Position numbers and translations under genes: made by a program
Part shown: piece by piece, positions 33,479-44,124 of the stretch
Layout: each line of letters opens with the position of its first letter
How positions within the stretch are numbered: position 1 is the first letter of the stretch
The notes under the pieces: model-generated
Database searches by the model: none
What the model saw: the letters and a program-made list of their open reading frames with translations, nothing else
Told to the model about the DNA's origin: nothing
Source of the DNA: Homalodisca vitripennis
Taxonomy: Eukaryota > Arthropoda > Insecta > Hemiptera > Cicadellidae
Direction of reading: 5' to 3'
Assembly (NCBI RefSeq): GCF_021130785.1
Contig: NC_060209.1
Span: 25,427,501 to 25,491,500 of the forward strand
Length of the DNA stretch: 64,000 nt

Positions 33479-33985
33479 TAACGCAGTTATGGTGGGAAGT
33501 GTTATTTTACTCGTAACAAACTTAAGGAAATTTTCAGTTTAAGCTCCAGTCACCTTACCTCAGTGCAGCATCCAAAATTTAATGCCGTCGCAGACTTGAC
33601 TCCTGAGATGTGGAGTCATATTTGTCTGAAGGGATTAAAAAAATAGTCGGCGACGAAGAACAAACAAGCTTAATCGAACAGTTTGCACCGTTTCGACATC
33701 AGAGACACCCAGACTACAAAATATAGTGCAATCTAGATGAATAGGTATATTCATAGTCTCATCATGTGAATGCACTACGATGTTAACTACACGAACCCAA
33801 AACACGATGAAGCAACCGAATCTTCTACACATAACGCAGCTGTGGTGGGAAGGGTTGATTCAATACGCATGTTGAGTTTAGCTTTAGTTCACCTTACTCT
33901 TACGTGCAGGAGTTAAGTCTGCTACAGCTTCAGATTTCAGATGCTGCACTTAAGAAGAAGGTGAACTGGAGCTAATTCAAAATTC
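33479..33985. repeat. Dispersed repeat family R4, copy A (352-bp period)
   Basis: AACGCAG.T.TGGTGGGAAG occurs at 33481 and again at 33833, so the segment is 1.4 units of a 352-base tandem period. Within the unit are AGCTCCAGTCACCTTAC, CTTGACTCCTGAG, CCGTTTCGACATCAGA, CTACAAAATATAGTG and GTGCACTACGAT-like words. All recur in order at 43072-43450. The end (33945-33985) folds back: GAAGGTGAACTGGAGCTAA is the reverse complement of the TTAGCT..AGTTCACCTT word at 33888. A satellite-like element with inverted ends is the best description. Confidence 0.7.
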
Positions 33986-34427
33986 GCAAGTTTTTTTACC
34001 TTTTTAGTAAGGCCTATCCGAAGATTTGGGTTTATGTAATCGACCTTGGTGAGAGTGTATAGAAAGAATAACAGAACTTCGAACATTTACCATGTGTGTT
34101 GTAAGAGTTACTTCAAGAATTGAAGCTCTTCTTTAGCGGTAAGAATCCTTCAGGCATAAGATGATCAAGCAATATACTGTACACTGTATGAGGTTAGAAA
34201 CTCATTCTTTAGTGCGACAGAGACAACAGAGGTCACTCTGTCACCTTCTCTGGGACGGGTATAGTGGCTTTTTTGTGCAGTATTATTAACTGTGCTTATG
34301 CGGACAAATTCGAATGTACTTGTATATGCTTTTTATTTTGTATGTAAACTTGTTTTGTTATTAGTTAAACCTTGGTGAGTTCATCCACCATTTTTGTTTT
34401 TGCTTAACCTTAAGGTCTTTTTGTCAT

Positions 34428-34460
34428 CTGAGGAAGAGGATAGATTTCAATCCTCGAAAT
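34428..34460 (+). ncRNA. Isolated hammerhead-like hairpin
   Basis: CTGAGGA (34428-34434), one A, a perfect 6-bp stem GAGGAT/ATCCTC (34436-34441, 34450-34455) and GAAAT (34456-34460). This is the same architecture and nearly the same sequence as in IR2 and IR3. No inverted partner or PLE coding sequence is nearby, so it is probably the solo end of a related element. Confidence 0.45.
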
Positions 34461-34469
34461 GAAGATGCA

Positions 34470-35540
34470 TCTAAAACGCATTTCTAAAACGCAACGATGC
34501 CAAATGTCCTCCAATATTAAACTTTAGGCAAATAGAAGTTATTCTGTCCGACCCTGTAGAATGTACCGACTGCATAAAGTAACTAACTTTATGCCTATTT
34601 TCCATGACCTTGACCCAAACACTTTTGATACCAATGCTCCCATTACCCCGATGCGCTTTATTTGGAAAGCCAAAGCTTTGACCTGTTGCAGCAAAAAGGA
34701 GGCTTTATATACATAGGGATTCTTCCTAATATAACCAACACTGACATTAAGATGATTAGTGAAATTTTATGATCCATAAACAAAACTGGTGACTCCAACA
34801 ATCCCATGAGCTTGTGGCCCATAAGCAATAAAATAGCAGGCGATATAGAAATTATCAAAAACTGACTTCAGATAATTTTGGATACACCTCGGGTTTAAGG
34901 TAGGGGTTCCCGGCTAAACCCATGTTTAGGGCCTTTTAGAATGCAATGGGATAGGAAGAGTTTAAATTTTATCGATTTGATGATTGGCAGGCTAATATTG
35001 TTTTCATTGTCTTATGCTTGTTGTATTGGGTGGTAAACGGGAATTAAAAATAATTGCCCATTTATTTGTCAGAAATTTGAAAAATAATTGTGCTAGTGTC
35101 GCAACATCGAAAATGTTTTTAATTGTTATTCACTTTCCTCTCATTTATATTCCTTAACATAAAAAATAAGAATAAATACGAAGCTTCTTAGTTCGTATAT
35201 ATTGACAACTGAACTTCTCATATTGGAAATTACTTGTTCATACTATTGAAAGGCGTTTTACGAAATACTCTTCTATTGCAACAAAAGTATCCATGGAAAT
35301 ACATAACATCTTCAACTTTTCACTCATTCCCTTTTAATAACTTTACTTAATTAAGGACTTCTACAAAGATATGCTACTAAAATTATTATTTATTTATTAA
35401 ATGCAGTAGAATATTTTCAGTTTTTAGAGTAGTGAACATGAATTACTCTACTAAATTTGAATTACTTACTTAATTACGAACATGAATTACTTACTGAACT
35501 TCTCATAGCGATAGCCATTAATAAATAGTATATATTAACG
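34470..35540. other. Unassigned stretch
   Basis: A frame at 34858-34658 (minus) and the surrounding non-AT-rich sequence suggest an old mobile-element fragment, but no motif was identified. The rest is AT-rich DNA. Confidence 0.35.
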
Positions 35541-35548
35541 ATATGTTC

Positions 35549-35550
<2 letters not shown>

Positions 35551-35638
<88 letters not shown>
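35551..35638. repeat. Compound (CA)n(TA)n microsatellite
   Basis: A CA run from 35551 to about 35624 passes directly into TA to 35638. The open frame on the minus strand here is only the repeat. Confidence 0.95.
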
Positions 35639-35639
<1 letters not shown>

Positions 35640-35849
35640 TGATAAGACCATTAAGAACCTGCAAGCTGCTTATACATGTAAGGCTGGACTTCAATTGTGT
35701 TTGGTCGTTCAACTAAAAATTGAAATATTTTTATTTAAATCAGCATTTTTACAATTTATAGACGATATTTAATGTATTATTTTTTACAATGGATTTATTT
35801 AATCCATGTTCTAGTATCATAGCAATATGTCTTACTGTATTGGCTGATA

Positions 35850-36090
35850 GTTAGCGAAGCTTATAACTCGAGGGGCTGGAAAAACTTAATGTCTGTCTGT
35901 CTGTGCGAAATATCGAAAATAAACTTATGTATATCCTTAAATTTTTATGAAGGAATTTTGAACTTCATCTGAATAGTGTTTTCGATGATGGTGCATGTCA
36001 CTCCCATGGGTTTTGGCAGAGCGATAGGCAATTTTTAACATGGCCTTATGGGTAACCATGATGGCAACAGAAAAATAGCAGAATAAATAT
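35850..36090 (-). repeat. Dispersed repeat family R3, copy (minus)
   Basis: TTAGCGAAGCTTATAACTCG, AGGGGCTGGAAAAA, TGTCTGTCTGTCTG and CGATGATGGTGCATGTCACT parallel 57845-58045, which has CTCGAGGGGCCGGAAAAG, GACGGTGTGTGTCACTC and TGATGGGATATGG. Read on the minus strand, the element ends in (ACAG)n then CCAGCCCCTCGAG and a GCTTCGCTAAC end. This is an abundant-repeat style end; the autonomous partner is unknown. Confidence 0.6.
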
Positions 36091-36720
36091 ATTTATAAAC
36101 ACACTCAGTAAAATTATATGAGATTTTAACATTGTGAAATATTAACATGCGTAGTCTATTCATAAAGTAAAAAAATACTTTAATGGAAAATTAGTGTTAA
36201 AATTCGGTGACAAGATTTTATTTCAGCATTCTTCCGTTTCAATTAACTAATTGTGAACTGATTATGCAATAATATATATTTGAAGAAGATTTCATCTGTA
36301 GACGTGAAATTTTGCAATAAATTTATTTCTGCATAGACAAAAATGAGTTTTATGATGGCAGTTATGCAATTTGGCTTAGAGTTTCATTGAGGCGGATCAC
36401 TCCGTAGGTTGACACAATTTCTCTTTTGTCTTCCGGGGGGATACAAATATTTCTATTATGTATGAGCTATTTTCGTACTAGTTTCCACAGTGCAGAACGA
36501 GCTATATACTTTGCTATAATTTTGCTTGCACCTCACCAAGGCCTCATATGCTACATATTTTACATACCTTTATTATATATTACGAGAACTTTACTATTTC
36601 TAAAATTAAATTTGAAAGAAGTAAGACAACGTAAATGGACTTATTAATGCGTTTTCTAAAACCTTTTTATGTATAAAAATAGACTCTATAAAGACGGACA
36701 AGTACTCAACCAAAACGCTC
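36091..36720. other. AT-rich stretch, nothing recognised
   Basis: No supported feature before the tandem array that follows. Confidence 0.45.
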
Positions 36721-36726
36721 AGTTAC

Positions 36727-38515
36727 GAGTCACAAATATAGCACAGGGCATAAAGATTCCTCAAGAAATCAAATTCCACTTTATCGGATCAGTTGTCCCA
36801 AATGTGTTTCAGATTGAGGCATGCATCAACACCGCCACAACTCACATTAGCCGAACTTTGTCGTGGTCTAGTGCTTGAACTGTACAAAGTGCTCTTCAAT
36901 CTCACGAGAGTCACAAATATAGAGCACAGGGCATAAAGATTGCTTCAAGAAATCAAATTCCACTTTATCGGATCAGTTTGTCCCAAATGTGTTTCAGAGA
37001 TTGAGGCATGCATCAACACGCCACAACTCACATTAACCGAACTTTGTCGTGGTCTAGTGCTTGAACTGTACAAAGTGTTCTTCAATCTCACGAGTCACAA
37101 ATATAGCACAGAGGGCATAAAGATTGCTTAAGAAATCAAATTCCACTTTATCGGATCAGTTGTCCCAAATGTGTTTCAGATTGAGGCATGCATCAACACG
37201 CTCCACAACTCACATTAGCCGAACTTTGTCGTGGTCAAGGTGCTTGAACTGTACAAAGTGTTCCTTCAATCTCATGAGTCACAAATATAGCACAGGGCAT
37301 AAAGATTCCTCAAGAAATCAAATTCCACTTTATCGGATCAGTTGTCCGCCAATGTGTTTCAGATTGAGTTGCATGACATCAATACCGCCACAACTCACAT
37401 TAGCCGAACTTTGTCGTGGTCTAGTGCTTGAACTGTACAAAGTGTTCTTCAATCTCACGAGTCACAAATATAGCACGGGGCAATCATAAAGATTGCTTAA
37501 GAAATCAAATTCCACTCTTATTCGGATCAGTTGTCCCAAATGTGTTTTCAGATTGAGGCATGCATCAACACGCGCACAACTCACATTAGCCGAACTTTGT
37601 CGTGGTCTAGTGCTTGAACTGTACAAAGTGTTCTTCAATCTCACGAGTCACAAATATAGCACGGGGCATAAAGATTTGCTCAAGAAATCAAATTCCACTT
37701 TAATCACTCGGATCAGTTGTCTCAAATGTGTTTCAGATTGACGCATACATCAACACCGTCACAACTACATTAGCCGAACTTTGTCGTGGTCAAGTGCTTG
37801 AACTGTACAAAGTGTTCTTCAATCTCAACGGAGTCACAAATATAGCACGGGGCATAAAGATTGCTTAAGAAATCAAATTCCACTCTCTCGGATCAGTTTG
37901 TCCCAAATGTGTTTCAGATTGAGGCATGCATCAACAACCCGCCACAACTCACATTAGCCGAAACTTTGTCGTGGTCTAGTGCTTGAACTGTACAAAGTGT
38001 TCTTCAATCTCACGAGTCACAAATATAGGACGGGGCATAAAGATTGCTTAAATTAAGATAATCAAATTCCACTTTATCGGATCAGTTGTCCCAAATGTGT
38101 TTCTACAGATTGAGGCATGCATCAACACCGCCACAACTCACATTAGCCGAACTTTGTCGTGGGTCTAGTGCTTGAACTGTACAAAGTGCTCTTCAATCTC
38201 ACGAGTCACAAATATAGCACAGGGCATAAAGATTGCTCAAGAAATCAAATTCCACTTCTATCGGATCAGTTGTCCCAAATGTGTTTCAGATTGAGGCATG
38301 CATCAACACGCCACAACTCATATTAACGAACTTTGTCGTGGTCTAGTACTTGAACTGTACAAAGTGTTCTTCAATTCACGAGTCACAAATATAGGACAGG
38401 GCATAAAAGATGCTTAGAAAATCAAAATTCCACTATTCGGATCAGTTGTCCAAATGTGTTTCAGATTGAGCATGTATTTGTATATACAAATACATACGGG
38501 AAATGTGTCGTGGTC
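36727..38515. repeat. Tandem array, ~184-bp unit, about 9.7 copies
   Basis: GAGTCACAAATATAG begins units at 36727, 36908, 37092, 37276, 37459, 37645, 37831, 38014, 38203 and 38380, so periods run from 177 to 189. Each unit contains AAATCAAATTCCACTTTATC, CCCAAATGTGTTTCAGATTG, ATGCATCAACAC and TTTGTCGTGGTCTAGTGCTT. Units differ mostly by one- to four-base insertions and deletions rather than substitutions. Open frames across the array (up to 121 codons) are repeat artefacts. The last unit decays near 38480. Confidence 0.95.
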
Positions 38516-39760
38516 TATAAATTAACTAAAAATTGGTTTTATCTAAATAAAATAAAGATTCCTTGCATTATGAAAATTTCACTTTACTTATTTGAAACCT
38601 ATAATGTGGTTTAAAATTAAAAACATATTGATATTTTGTCGTGGTTTGTTGCTTATGTACAATTTTTTAGTATATTTAACAGGGCTATATCTTTTAAAAA
38701 AACATTGAGAAGTCTTTAAATGTGTATCAAATTTTTCAATTTTTGTTAAATAAAGAAATATCTATATGTAATTACTCTCCTACATGAATTGGTCACTTTC
38801 CCAAGAGTGCAAGAAAATTAACATTATATTTCTCTTTCTAAATTACATCCAAAATATATGTATTAGTCATCCTTCCTCTTGTATACAATAAAGGGTACAT
38901 AAATCAAATTTTTCATATTCAAATCAGTTTTAGCGTGAAGCATTCTGTTTCATTCTATGTATTATTACAACTGGTACAAAAATTCATATTTTCATATTCA
39001 ACATATTCTGTTTCTTCATTTAGTACCCGTACAACTACTGACAAAACAAACAGTACTTAAACTTCCATGGTTTGCCTAAGTTTTAATTTTTTTATACTTT
39101 ATTTTGAGGTCTGCTTTATAAAAGATCTGTATGAAACAGTTAATAAATAAATCCTTCCACAACACGCTAAATGTTTGACTAAGGTAACGATTTGTCTAGC
39201 ATACTATATTCGAGTTTAGATAATGTAGAAATTAATTGTGTAAAAATCACCCATTTATACAATATTAAATTCATATATTGTACCTGAAGACTTCAAGTGT
39301 ACTCAAATAACACGTTAAAAGTAGAAGTTAATCATTCAGAGCAAAAAATATATACGCTACAATTAAGTTCCTTCTGGGCATGGCTTTACTTTCCTTCTGC
39401 AGTACTAACTTCTGTATTAAACATTTTCAAGTAATAAACACATGTGTGTTATATATTATTTCATTCTATAACCATGATTATACTATGTCTAGTACGCAGT
39501 ACTTAAATAGTGTTCATTTGATATTGTCATTCAATAATTTTTTGTCTTTAATTATATTTGTAAACTGAAAACGCAAGTAACTATTACAAAATCATTCCAA
39601 ATAATTGGTAATATTACTAAATTATTAAATTTCTATTATTACCAACAAATATTGTGTGTAAAAATCAAATCATAACAATGTTCTAAAACTGTAATTTTAA
39701 TGTTGTAATTCACCCAATTACACTTTCACTGGCATTACAAAGACTAGGCAATCTTTTATC
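38516..39760. other. AT-rich stretch, nothing recognised
   Basis: Soon after the array TTTTGTCGTGGT recurs once (near 38636), so the array's influence may extend a little further. No gene is seen. Confidence 0.4.
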
Positions 39761-39762
39761 AG

Positions 39763-39969
39763 TTTAGCAGAAACAAGAACTTTGGAACAAAGGAACAGGT
39801 GGGAATTAAGCTCAAGGCACGAGGAACAGCTCATACTATTGTAACCGTAGAAAATATGGGGAAGTTATATACTGAAGGACTTTACACTTCATGCAAATGG
39901 CATAAAATTACGTACTTTACAGGAAAAAATGCAGTAATAAGAACCACAGGAGGTTGGGTTACACTAAAG
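39763..39969 (+). CDS. Candidate coding exon, possibly GAR-like
   Basis: A polypyrimidine-containing acceptor (CAATCTTTTATCAG, AG at 39761-39762) is followed by 69 open codons reading FSRNKNFGTKEQVGIKLKAR, then HTIVTVENMGKLYTEGLYTS, then ITYFTGKNAVIRTTGGWVTL, and a donor AAAG|GTACAC at 39970. In the same frame a stop lies just upstream of the acceptor. The composition is protein-like, unlike the AT-rich chance frames nearby. The segment NAVIRTTGGWVTL recalls the VMVRVGGGWVTLD core of the Gas2-related (GAR) microtubule-binding domain of GAS2 and spectraplakin proteins, but the preceding cysteines expected there are mostly missing, so the link is weak. If unspliced, the frame ends at 40012, just before AATAAAG at 40016, so a terminal exon is the alternative. 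Confidence 0.42.
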
Positions 39970-40062
39970 GTACACTATATTAAATGTAATTTCATGCTTA
40001 TGTCGATAGCCTAGGAATAAAGCAATCCAAGCAAGCAAGGGTGATCCAAAAAGTGTCTCAAA

Positions 40063-41105
40063 AGCGTAGGAAGCGTCTCTAGTGACTATAATATTATCTT
40101 ATATACCTTTTATAGCCAAGGATTGAGGATTCCTCACTGAAATTGTCACGCGAAATGGGACCACAGCCCTATTTTTATAGACAGCGTAGGAACCTTTTTC
40201 AGTGAGTATAATCGTATCTTATAATCTTTCAATGACTAAGGATCCTCACTGGGATTGTCACGCGAAATGGGACCACACCCCTATTTTTATAGACAGCGTA
40301 GGAACATTCTTCAGTGAGTATAATCGTATCTTATAATCTTTCAATGACTAAGGATCCTCACTGGGATTGTCACGCGAAATGGGACCACACCCCTATTTTT
40401 ATAGACAGCGTAGGAACCTTCTTCAGTGAGTATAATCGTATCTTATAATCTTTCAATGACTAAGGATCCTCACTGGGATTGTCACGCGAAATGGGACCAC
40501 ACCCCTATTTTTATAGACAGCGTAGGAACCTTCTTCAGTGAGTATAATCGTATCTTATAATCTTTCAATGACTAAGGATCCTCACTGGGATTGTCACGCG
40601 AAATGGGACCACACCCCTATTTTTATAGACTGCGTAGGAACCTTCTTCAGTGAGTACAATCGTATCTTATAATCTTTCAATGGCTAAGGAATTTAGATTC
40701 CTCACTGGGATTGTCACGCGAAATGGGACCACACCCCTATTTTTATAGACAGCGTAGGAACCTTCTTCAGTGAGTATAATCGTATCTCATAATCTTTCAA
40801 TGGCTAAGGAATTTAGATTCCTCACTGGGATTGTCACGCGAAATGGGACCACACCCCTATTTTTATAGACAGCGTAGGAACCTTCTTCAGTGAGTATAAT
40901 CGTATCTTATAATCTTTCAATGGCTAATAAATTTAGATTCCTCACTGGGATTGTCACGCGAAATGGGACCACACCCCTATTTTTATAGACAGCGTAGGAA
41001 CCTTCTTCAGTTATTATAATCGTATCTTATAATCTTTCAATGGCCAATAAATTTAGATTCCTCACTGGGATTGTCACACGAAATAGGACCACACCCATAT
41101 TGTTA
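40063..41105. repeat. Tandem array, 112/120-bp unit, about 9 copies
   Basis: AGCGTAGGAA (one copy TGCGTAGGAA) begins units at 40063, 40183, 40295, 40407, 40519, 40631, 40751, 40871 and 40991. Units are 112 or 120 bases; the longer type carries an extra 8 bases (ATTTAGAT-like) after CAATGGCTAA. Short units form one block (40183-40630) and long units another (40631-41105), which points to block-wise amplification. Shared words are TTCAGTGAGTATAATCGTAT, GGGATTGTCACGCGAAATGG and ACCACACCCCTATTTTTATA. Copies 2 to 8 are almost identical. Non-coding. Confidence 0.95.
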
Positions 41106-41305
41106 TAGAAAACTTATGAACTTTCTCATTCTCCCCCGAGATTTATTTCTAGTCCTCTTAGACTCACGTTTTCCTCATCCGCTACACATTCGATTTTATT
41201 TTAAGTATCCTAGATTGTTCTCAAGACCAAAAATTATATATATGATGAGAGAGTAAGCCGCAAGGTCTGGCCGGAAAGAAGTAATAGCAAAGACCAATAG
41301 CTTAC

Positions 41306-41395
41306 CTGCTTTAAGGTCGTTGCTGCCTGGTAACTACTAAACGGGTTTGTAGGCGATTTCCCGGATAACTTCGCTGGAGCACCATTGAAGTTCAT
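41306..41395 (-). CDS. Candidate coding exon, product unknown
   Basis: On the minus strand an ATG at 41395 opens exactly 30 codons: MNFNGAPAKLSGKSPTNPFS followed by SYQAATTLKQ. It ends at CAG|GTAAGC, a near-perfect splice donor (GT at 41305-41304). The composition (N, P, S, G, A, K, Q) and GC content stand out from the AT-rich flanks. It may be the first coding exon of a gene running to the left, or an internal exon whose acceptor I could not place, since the upstream sequence has no clear pyrimidine tract. The product is not recognised. It lies on the opposite strand from the 39.76-kb candidate. Confidence 0.42.
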
Positions 41396-41399
41396 ACAA

Positions 41400-41925
41400 C
41401 TCACATGGGAATTACATTACCAATACGTTTGATGTAAGCACCAAATAGTGCGTTTCAGTTAATGAGTAATCGTGTGAACATAACTGTGAAGCGAACCTCT
41501 CATACGCTATATATAGTAAGTATACCAAGTAACTGTAACACTTTTTCTTCCCTTATATTGCCTATTTTGACACCAGAGGATTCAAAAACAATTGTTTTAT
41601 CTTTGAAATGCTTAACAATCGATCACTTTTGGAGTTGGGAGTGATTTTGGAGAAAGATTTTAATGCAAACGTAAGGTTTAGACACAATTTTAAGTTTAAA
41701 TACACGAAAATAAAAGTTAATGAAAGTGTCTGTAGTGTTTTTACATTTATTTTACATTGTTATTTAAGCTTATTAATATTATTAAAATTTGAACATTTTT
41801 AAATTTAGAAACACCAATTAAAAGAGGAATTATATTAATTACTCCAACAAAATTATAATGACATGTTTTGTATTAAATGACCTCTAAAAATAAATAAGCG
41901 TAAATTTTATGATTTGAAACCATTT
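41400..41925. other. AT-rich stretch, nothing recognised
   Basis: Short frames only, on the plus strand, with no domain. Confidence 0.4.
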
Positions 41926-41927
41926 TA

Positions 41928-42297
41928 TTTGTTTATTTGAAGTTTATTTTTGATGATGGAAGGATTATGAAGAAAGCAGAATTTTTCGGACATTTGCCAT
42001 CCTTCAGTGGTACAAAAAATCAGTCACACTACATTTTAAGATCTGCAATCCGACCTCTTCTCTAAGTGAATAACTAACCTAAGATATAAATGCAATCTAG
42101 GTTAAAATAAACAAATCATACCAGAGCGTTGAGGCACGCATAAATCATGGTGGATGTAATTCCTGACTTATACGTGGCACAATATTCTGGTATGATTTGT
42201 TTATTTTAAACAAGATTGTAATTATATGTTAGGTTAGTCGTTCACCTGAAGAAGAGATCAGATTACAGATCTCGAAACGTAGTGTTACAGATTTTTT
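41928..42297. repeat. Inverted repeat IR3, 112-bp arms, hammerhead-like hairpin
   Basis: Arms 42014-42125 and 42186-42297 are reverse complements with scattered differences, separated by 60 bases. The right arm carries CTGAAGA (42246-42252), one A, a perfect 6-bp stem GAGATC/GATCTC (42254-42259, 42268-42273; 8-base loop) and GAAACG (42274-42279). The left arm holds a decayed version on the minus strand. The leading part, 41928-42013, is shared with IR2. Read as two inverted ends of a PLE-related element. Confidence 0.75.
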
Positions 42298-42374
42298 ATT
42301 TTACTTATTTATCCTAAATAATACAATTTAGTTTTGAAAAAGTCGTAAAAATATAATGACTCGTAGGTTAAAAG

Positions 42375-42581
42375 TTGCAATGTATCGATGTTACATCATC
42401 TCGTCTATATGAACGATGCTCTGGTTACGTGAACAGAGTTGTAAGAGCGATATTTTCCCGGAGAATGATCGATAGGTCAGTAATTGGACGTTGCAAGAGT
42501 TCCAGTGATGAGGCCAGACAGGCGGACACCCCTGCGGCAATCGTCCTACATGTTTCGACATGGTGTAACATGAATTCCTGA
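42375..42581. other. GC-richer patch, open on both strands, unassigned
   Basis: The plus frame (non-ATG start) reads RVVRAIFSRRMIDRSVIGRC, and the minus frame starts at an ATG with MSKHVGRLPQGCPPVWPHHW. Both are open for about 55-65 codons and neither is recognised. Being open on both strands in a GC-richer patch suggests an old mobile-element piece or an exon, without favouring either. Confidence 0.25.
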
Positions 42582-42599
42582 GAAATCTATATGGAACTT

Positions 42600-43060
42600 G
42601 TTGAGTTGTTGTTTGTCTACATTAGGGACGCTGTTGATATTGTATACATTGGAGTATCTCTACTGCTTTCTCAATAAATAGTGGTTTAATACGTGCAGGT
42701 TTTCCTTATATATTTGTTTGTATACTGAAATTGTGTTATGGGTAAGTAACACTGTTTAATGATATAAAATACACGATAACGCTTTATGTTAAACAATAAA
42801 ATTTGCATGGTTAACAATATTAGTACCTCATTTAATGGTTAAAATAAAAGATTAGTGTTATTTTAATTTACTACAAGTTACTATAAGATAATATCGAAAA
42901 ATTACAGCAGGTAAAGATGAAATAGCATAGGTAACGTGGATTTCAAGAAAAAAGGACATTGAAATCGATTTAAATGGGTGACACAGATACTAATAATAAA
43001 AAACTGTTGGTACTAGGTTGGAAGAAATACCTTATGACCAAAAATACGTGGAAAGATGTA
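42600..43060. other. AT-rich stretch, nothing recognised
   Basis: No supported feature. Confidence 0.45.
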
Positions 43061-43068
43061 AATGCTGA

Positions 43069-43450
43069 GTTTAGCTCCAGCTAACCTTCTTTTTAGTGCA
43101 GCGTCTGGAATCTGACACTGTCACAGACTTAACTCCTGAGTCCTGGAGTCGTATTCGTCATAAAGAACCTCAAAACCAACCTCCTTACAGCGTTTCGAAC
43201 TCAGATATACCTAGACTACAAAATATAGTGTGATCTAGTTGAAGAGGTATTATCATTGTCTCATCAGCTAAATAATTGAGTGCACTACGATATTTTAGAC
43301 AGCATATCTGAGCACGGAAGAGCAACCGCCGAGCTTTATACACATAACTTAGCTATGGACGGAAGGGTTGATTCAATGCGAATGTTAAGTTTAGCTCCAG
43401 TTTACCTTTCTTAACGCAGTAGCAGACTTTTTTTGGATATATTCAGACAA
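43069..43450. repeat. Dispersed repeat family R4, copy B
   Basis: Matches 33535-33930 in order and orientation: AGCTCCAGCTAACCTTC, GACTTAACTCCTGAG, AGCGTTTCGAACTCAGA, CTACAAAATATAGTGTGATC, TGAGTGCACTACGATAT, ACACATAACTTAGCTATGG and GGAAGGGTTGATTCAATGCG. It then re-enters the unit start (GTTTAGCTCCAGTTTACC at 43390), so it too is slightly more than one 350-base period. Divergence from copy A is high. Confidence 0.65.
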
Positions 43451-44081
43451 ACTAACTTTTAATTCTAAATTCCAGGAGTCAAGACTAAGAACTTTGTCTG
43501 GTAAATATCTGATGGATGCACTTGAGAAAAAATGGTTGGACCTAAGGTTTTCAATAGCATTTCAAAAGAAATTAAAAATGTGAAATATTGGTTTGCTAAT
43601 AAAAATATTAAGGTGCTGCAAGATTAATAATCTGACAGATCAATATCAAATATGGAGGATTTATCGAAGTAGAATAATTTATGTGGATATCGGAACAACT
43701 TGAGCTGTTTGTCTGTCCAGTCCAGCTCCTGCGTAAACAGGAGGGTTACTTTATTTGTGGACTTGTTTAACATACAAACTGTTCCCTTATATTTATTTTA
43801 CGATTCCGTAAGGGAGCGAGCTCCGCTTTTACAGCTGTCTCATCCACTCTCAGTCTTACCGCAGACGTTACGCCACAAATCCATATAGAACATGTTCATC
43901 ATTATAATAAACTCTACTTTTGCTTCTTTATGTCTACATGTTTATATTTAACTAGTAAACAAGTTGAAAATGAATTAATAGAAATATAATTTTTTTTTAT
44001 TTATGATGATTTTTTGTAATTTATTAATCGCATTAATATTTTAAAATTTAATTGATTACAGTAAGATATTATTTATGCAAT

Positions 44082-44085
<4 letters not shown>
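43451..44085. other. Unassigned stretch
   Basis: A moderately GC-rich patch at 43690-43890 has an open plus-strand frame of 62 codons with no recognised domain. The remainder is AT-rich DNA. Confidence 0.35.

Positions 44086-44120
<35 letters not shown>
44086..44120. repeat. (TA)n microsatellite
   Basis: A perfect TA run. Confidence 0.95.

Positions 44121-44124
<4 letters not shown>

Noticed and set aside
33684..33706. CTGATG..TCGAAAC on the minus strand, like the hammerhead-type motif
   Set aside because: No stem separates the two boxes, and the R4 copy at 43.19 kb does not keep the first box.
35518..35712. Frame with (CV)n
   Set aside because: A CA/TA microsatellite.
37124..37489. 121-codon open frame, the longest in the window
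   Set aside because: It lies wholly in the 184-bp tandem array; its repeated residues follow the DNA period and shift frame with each small indel.
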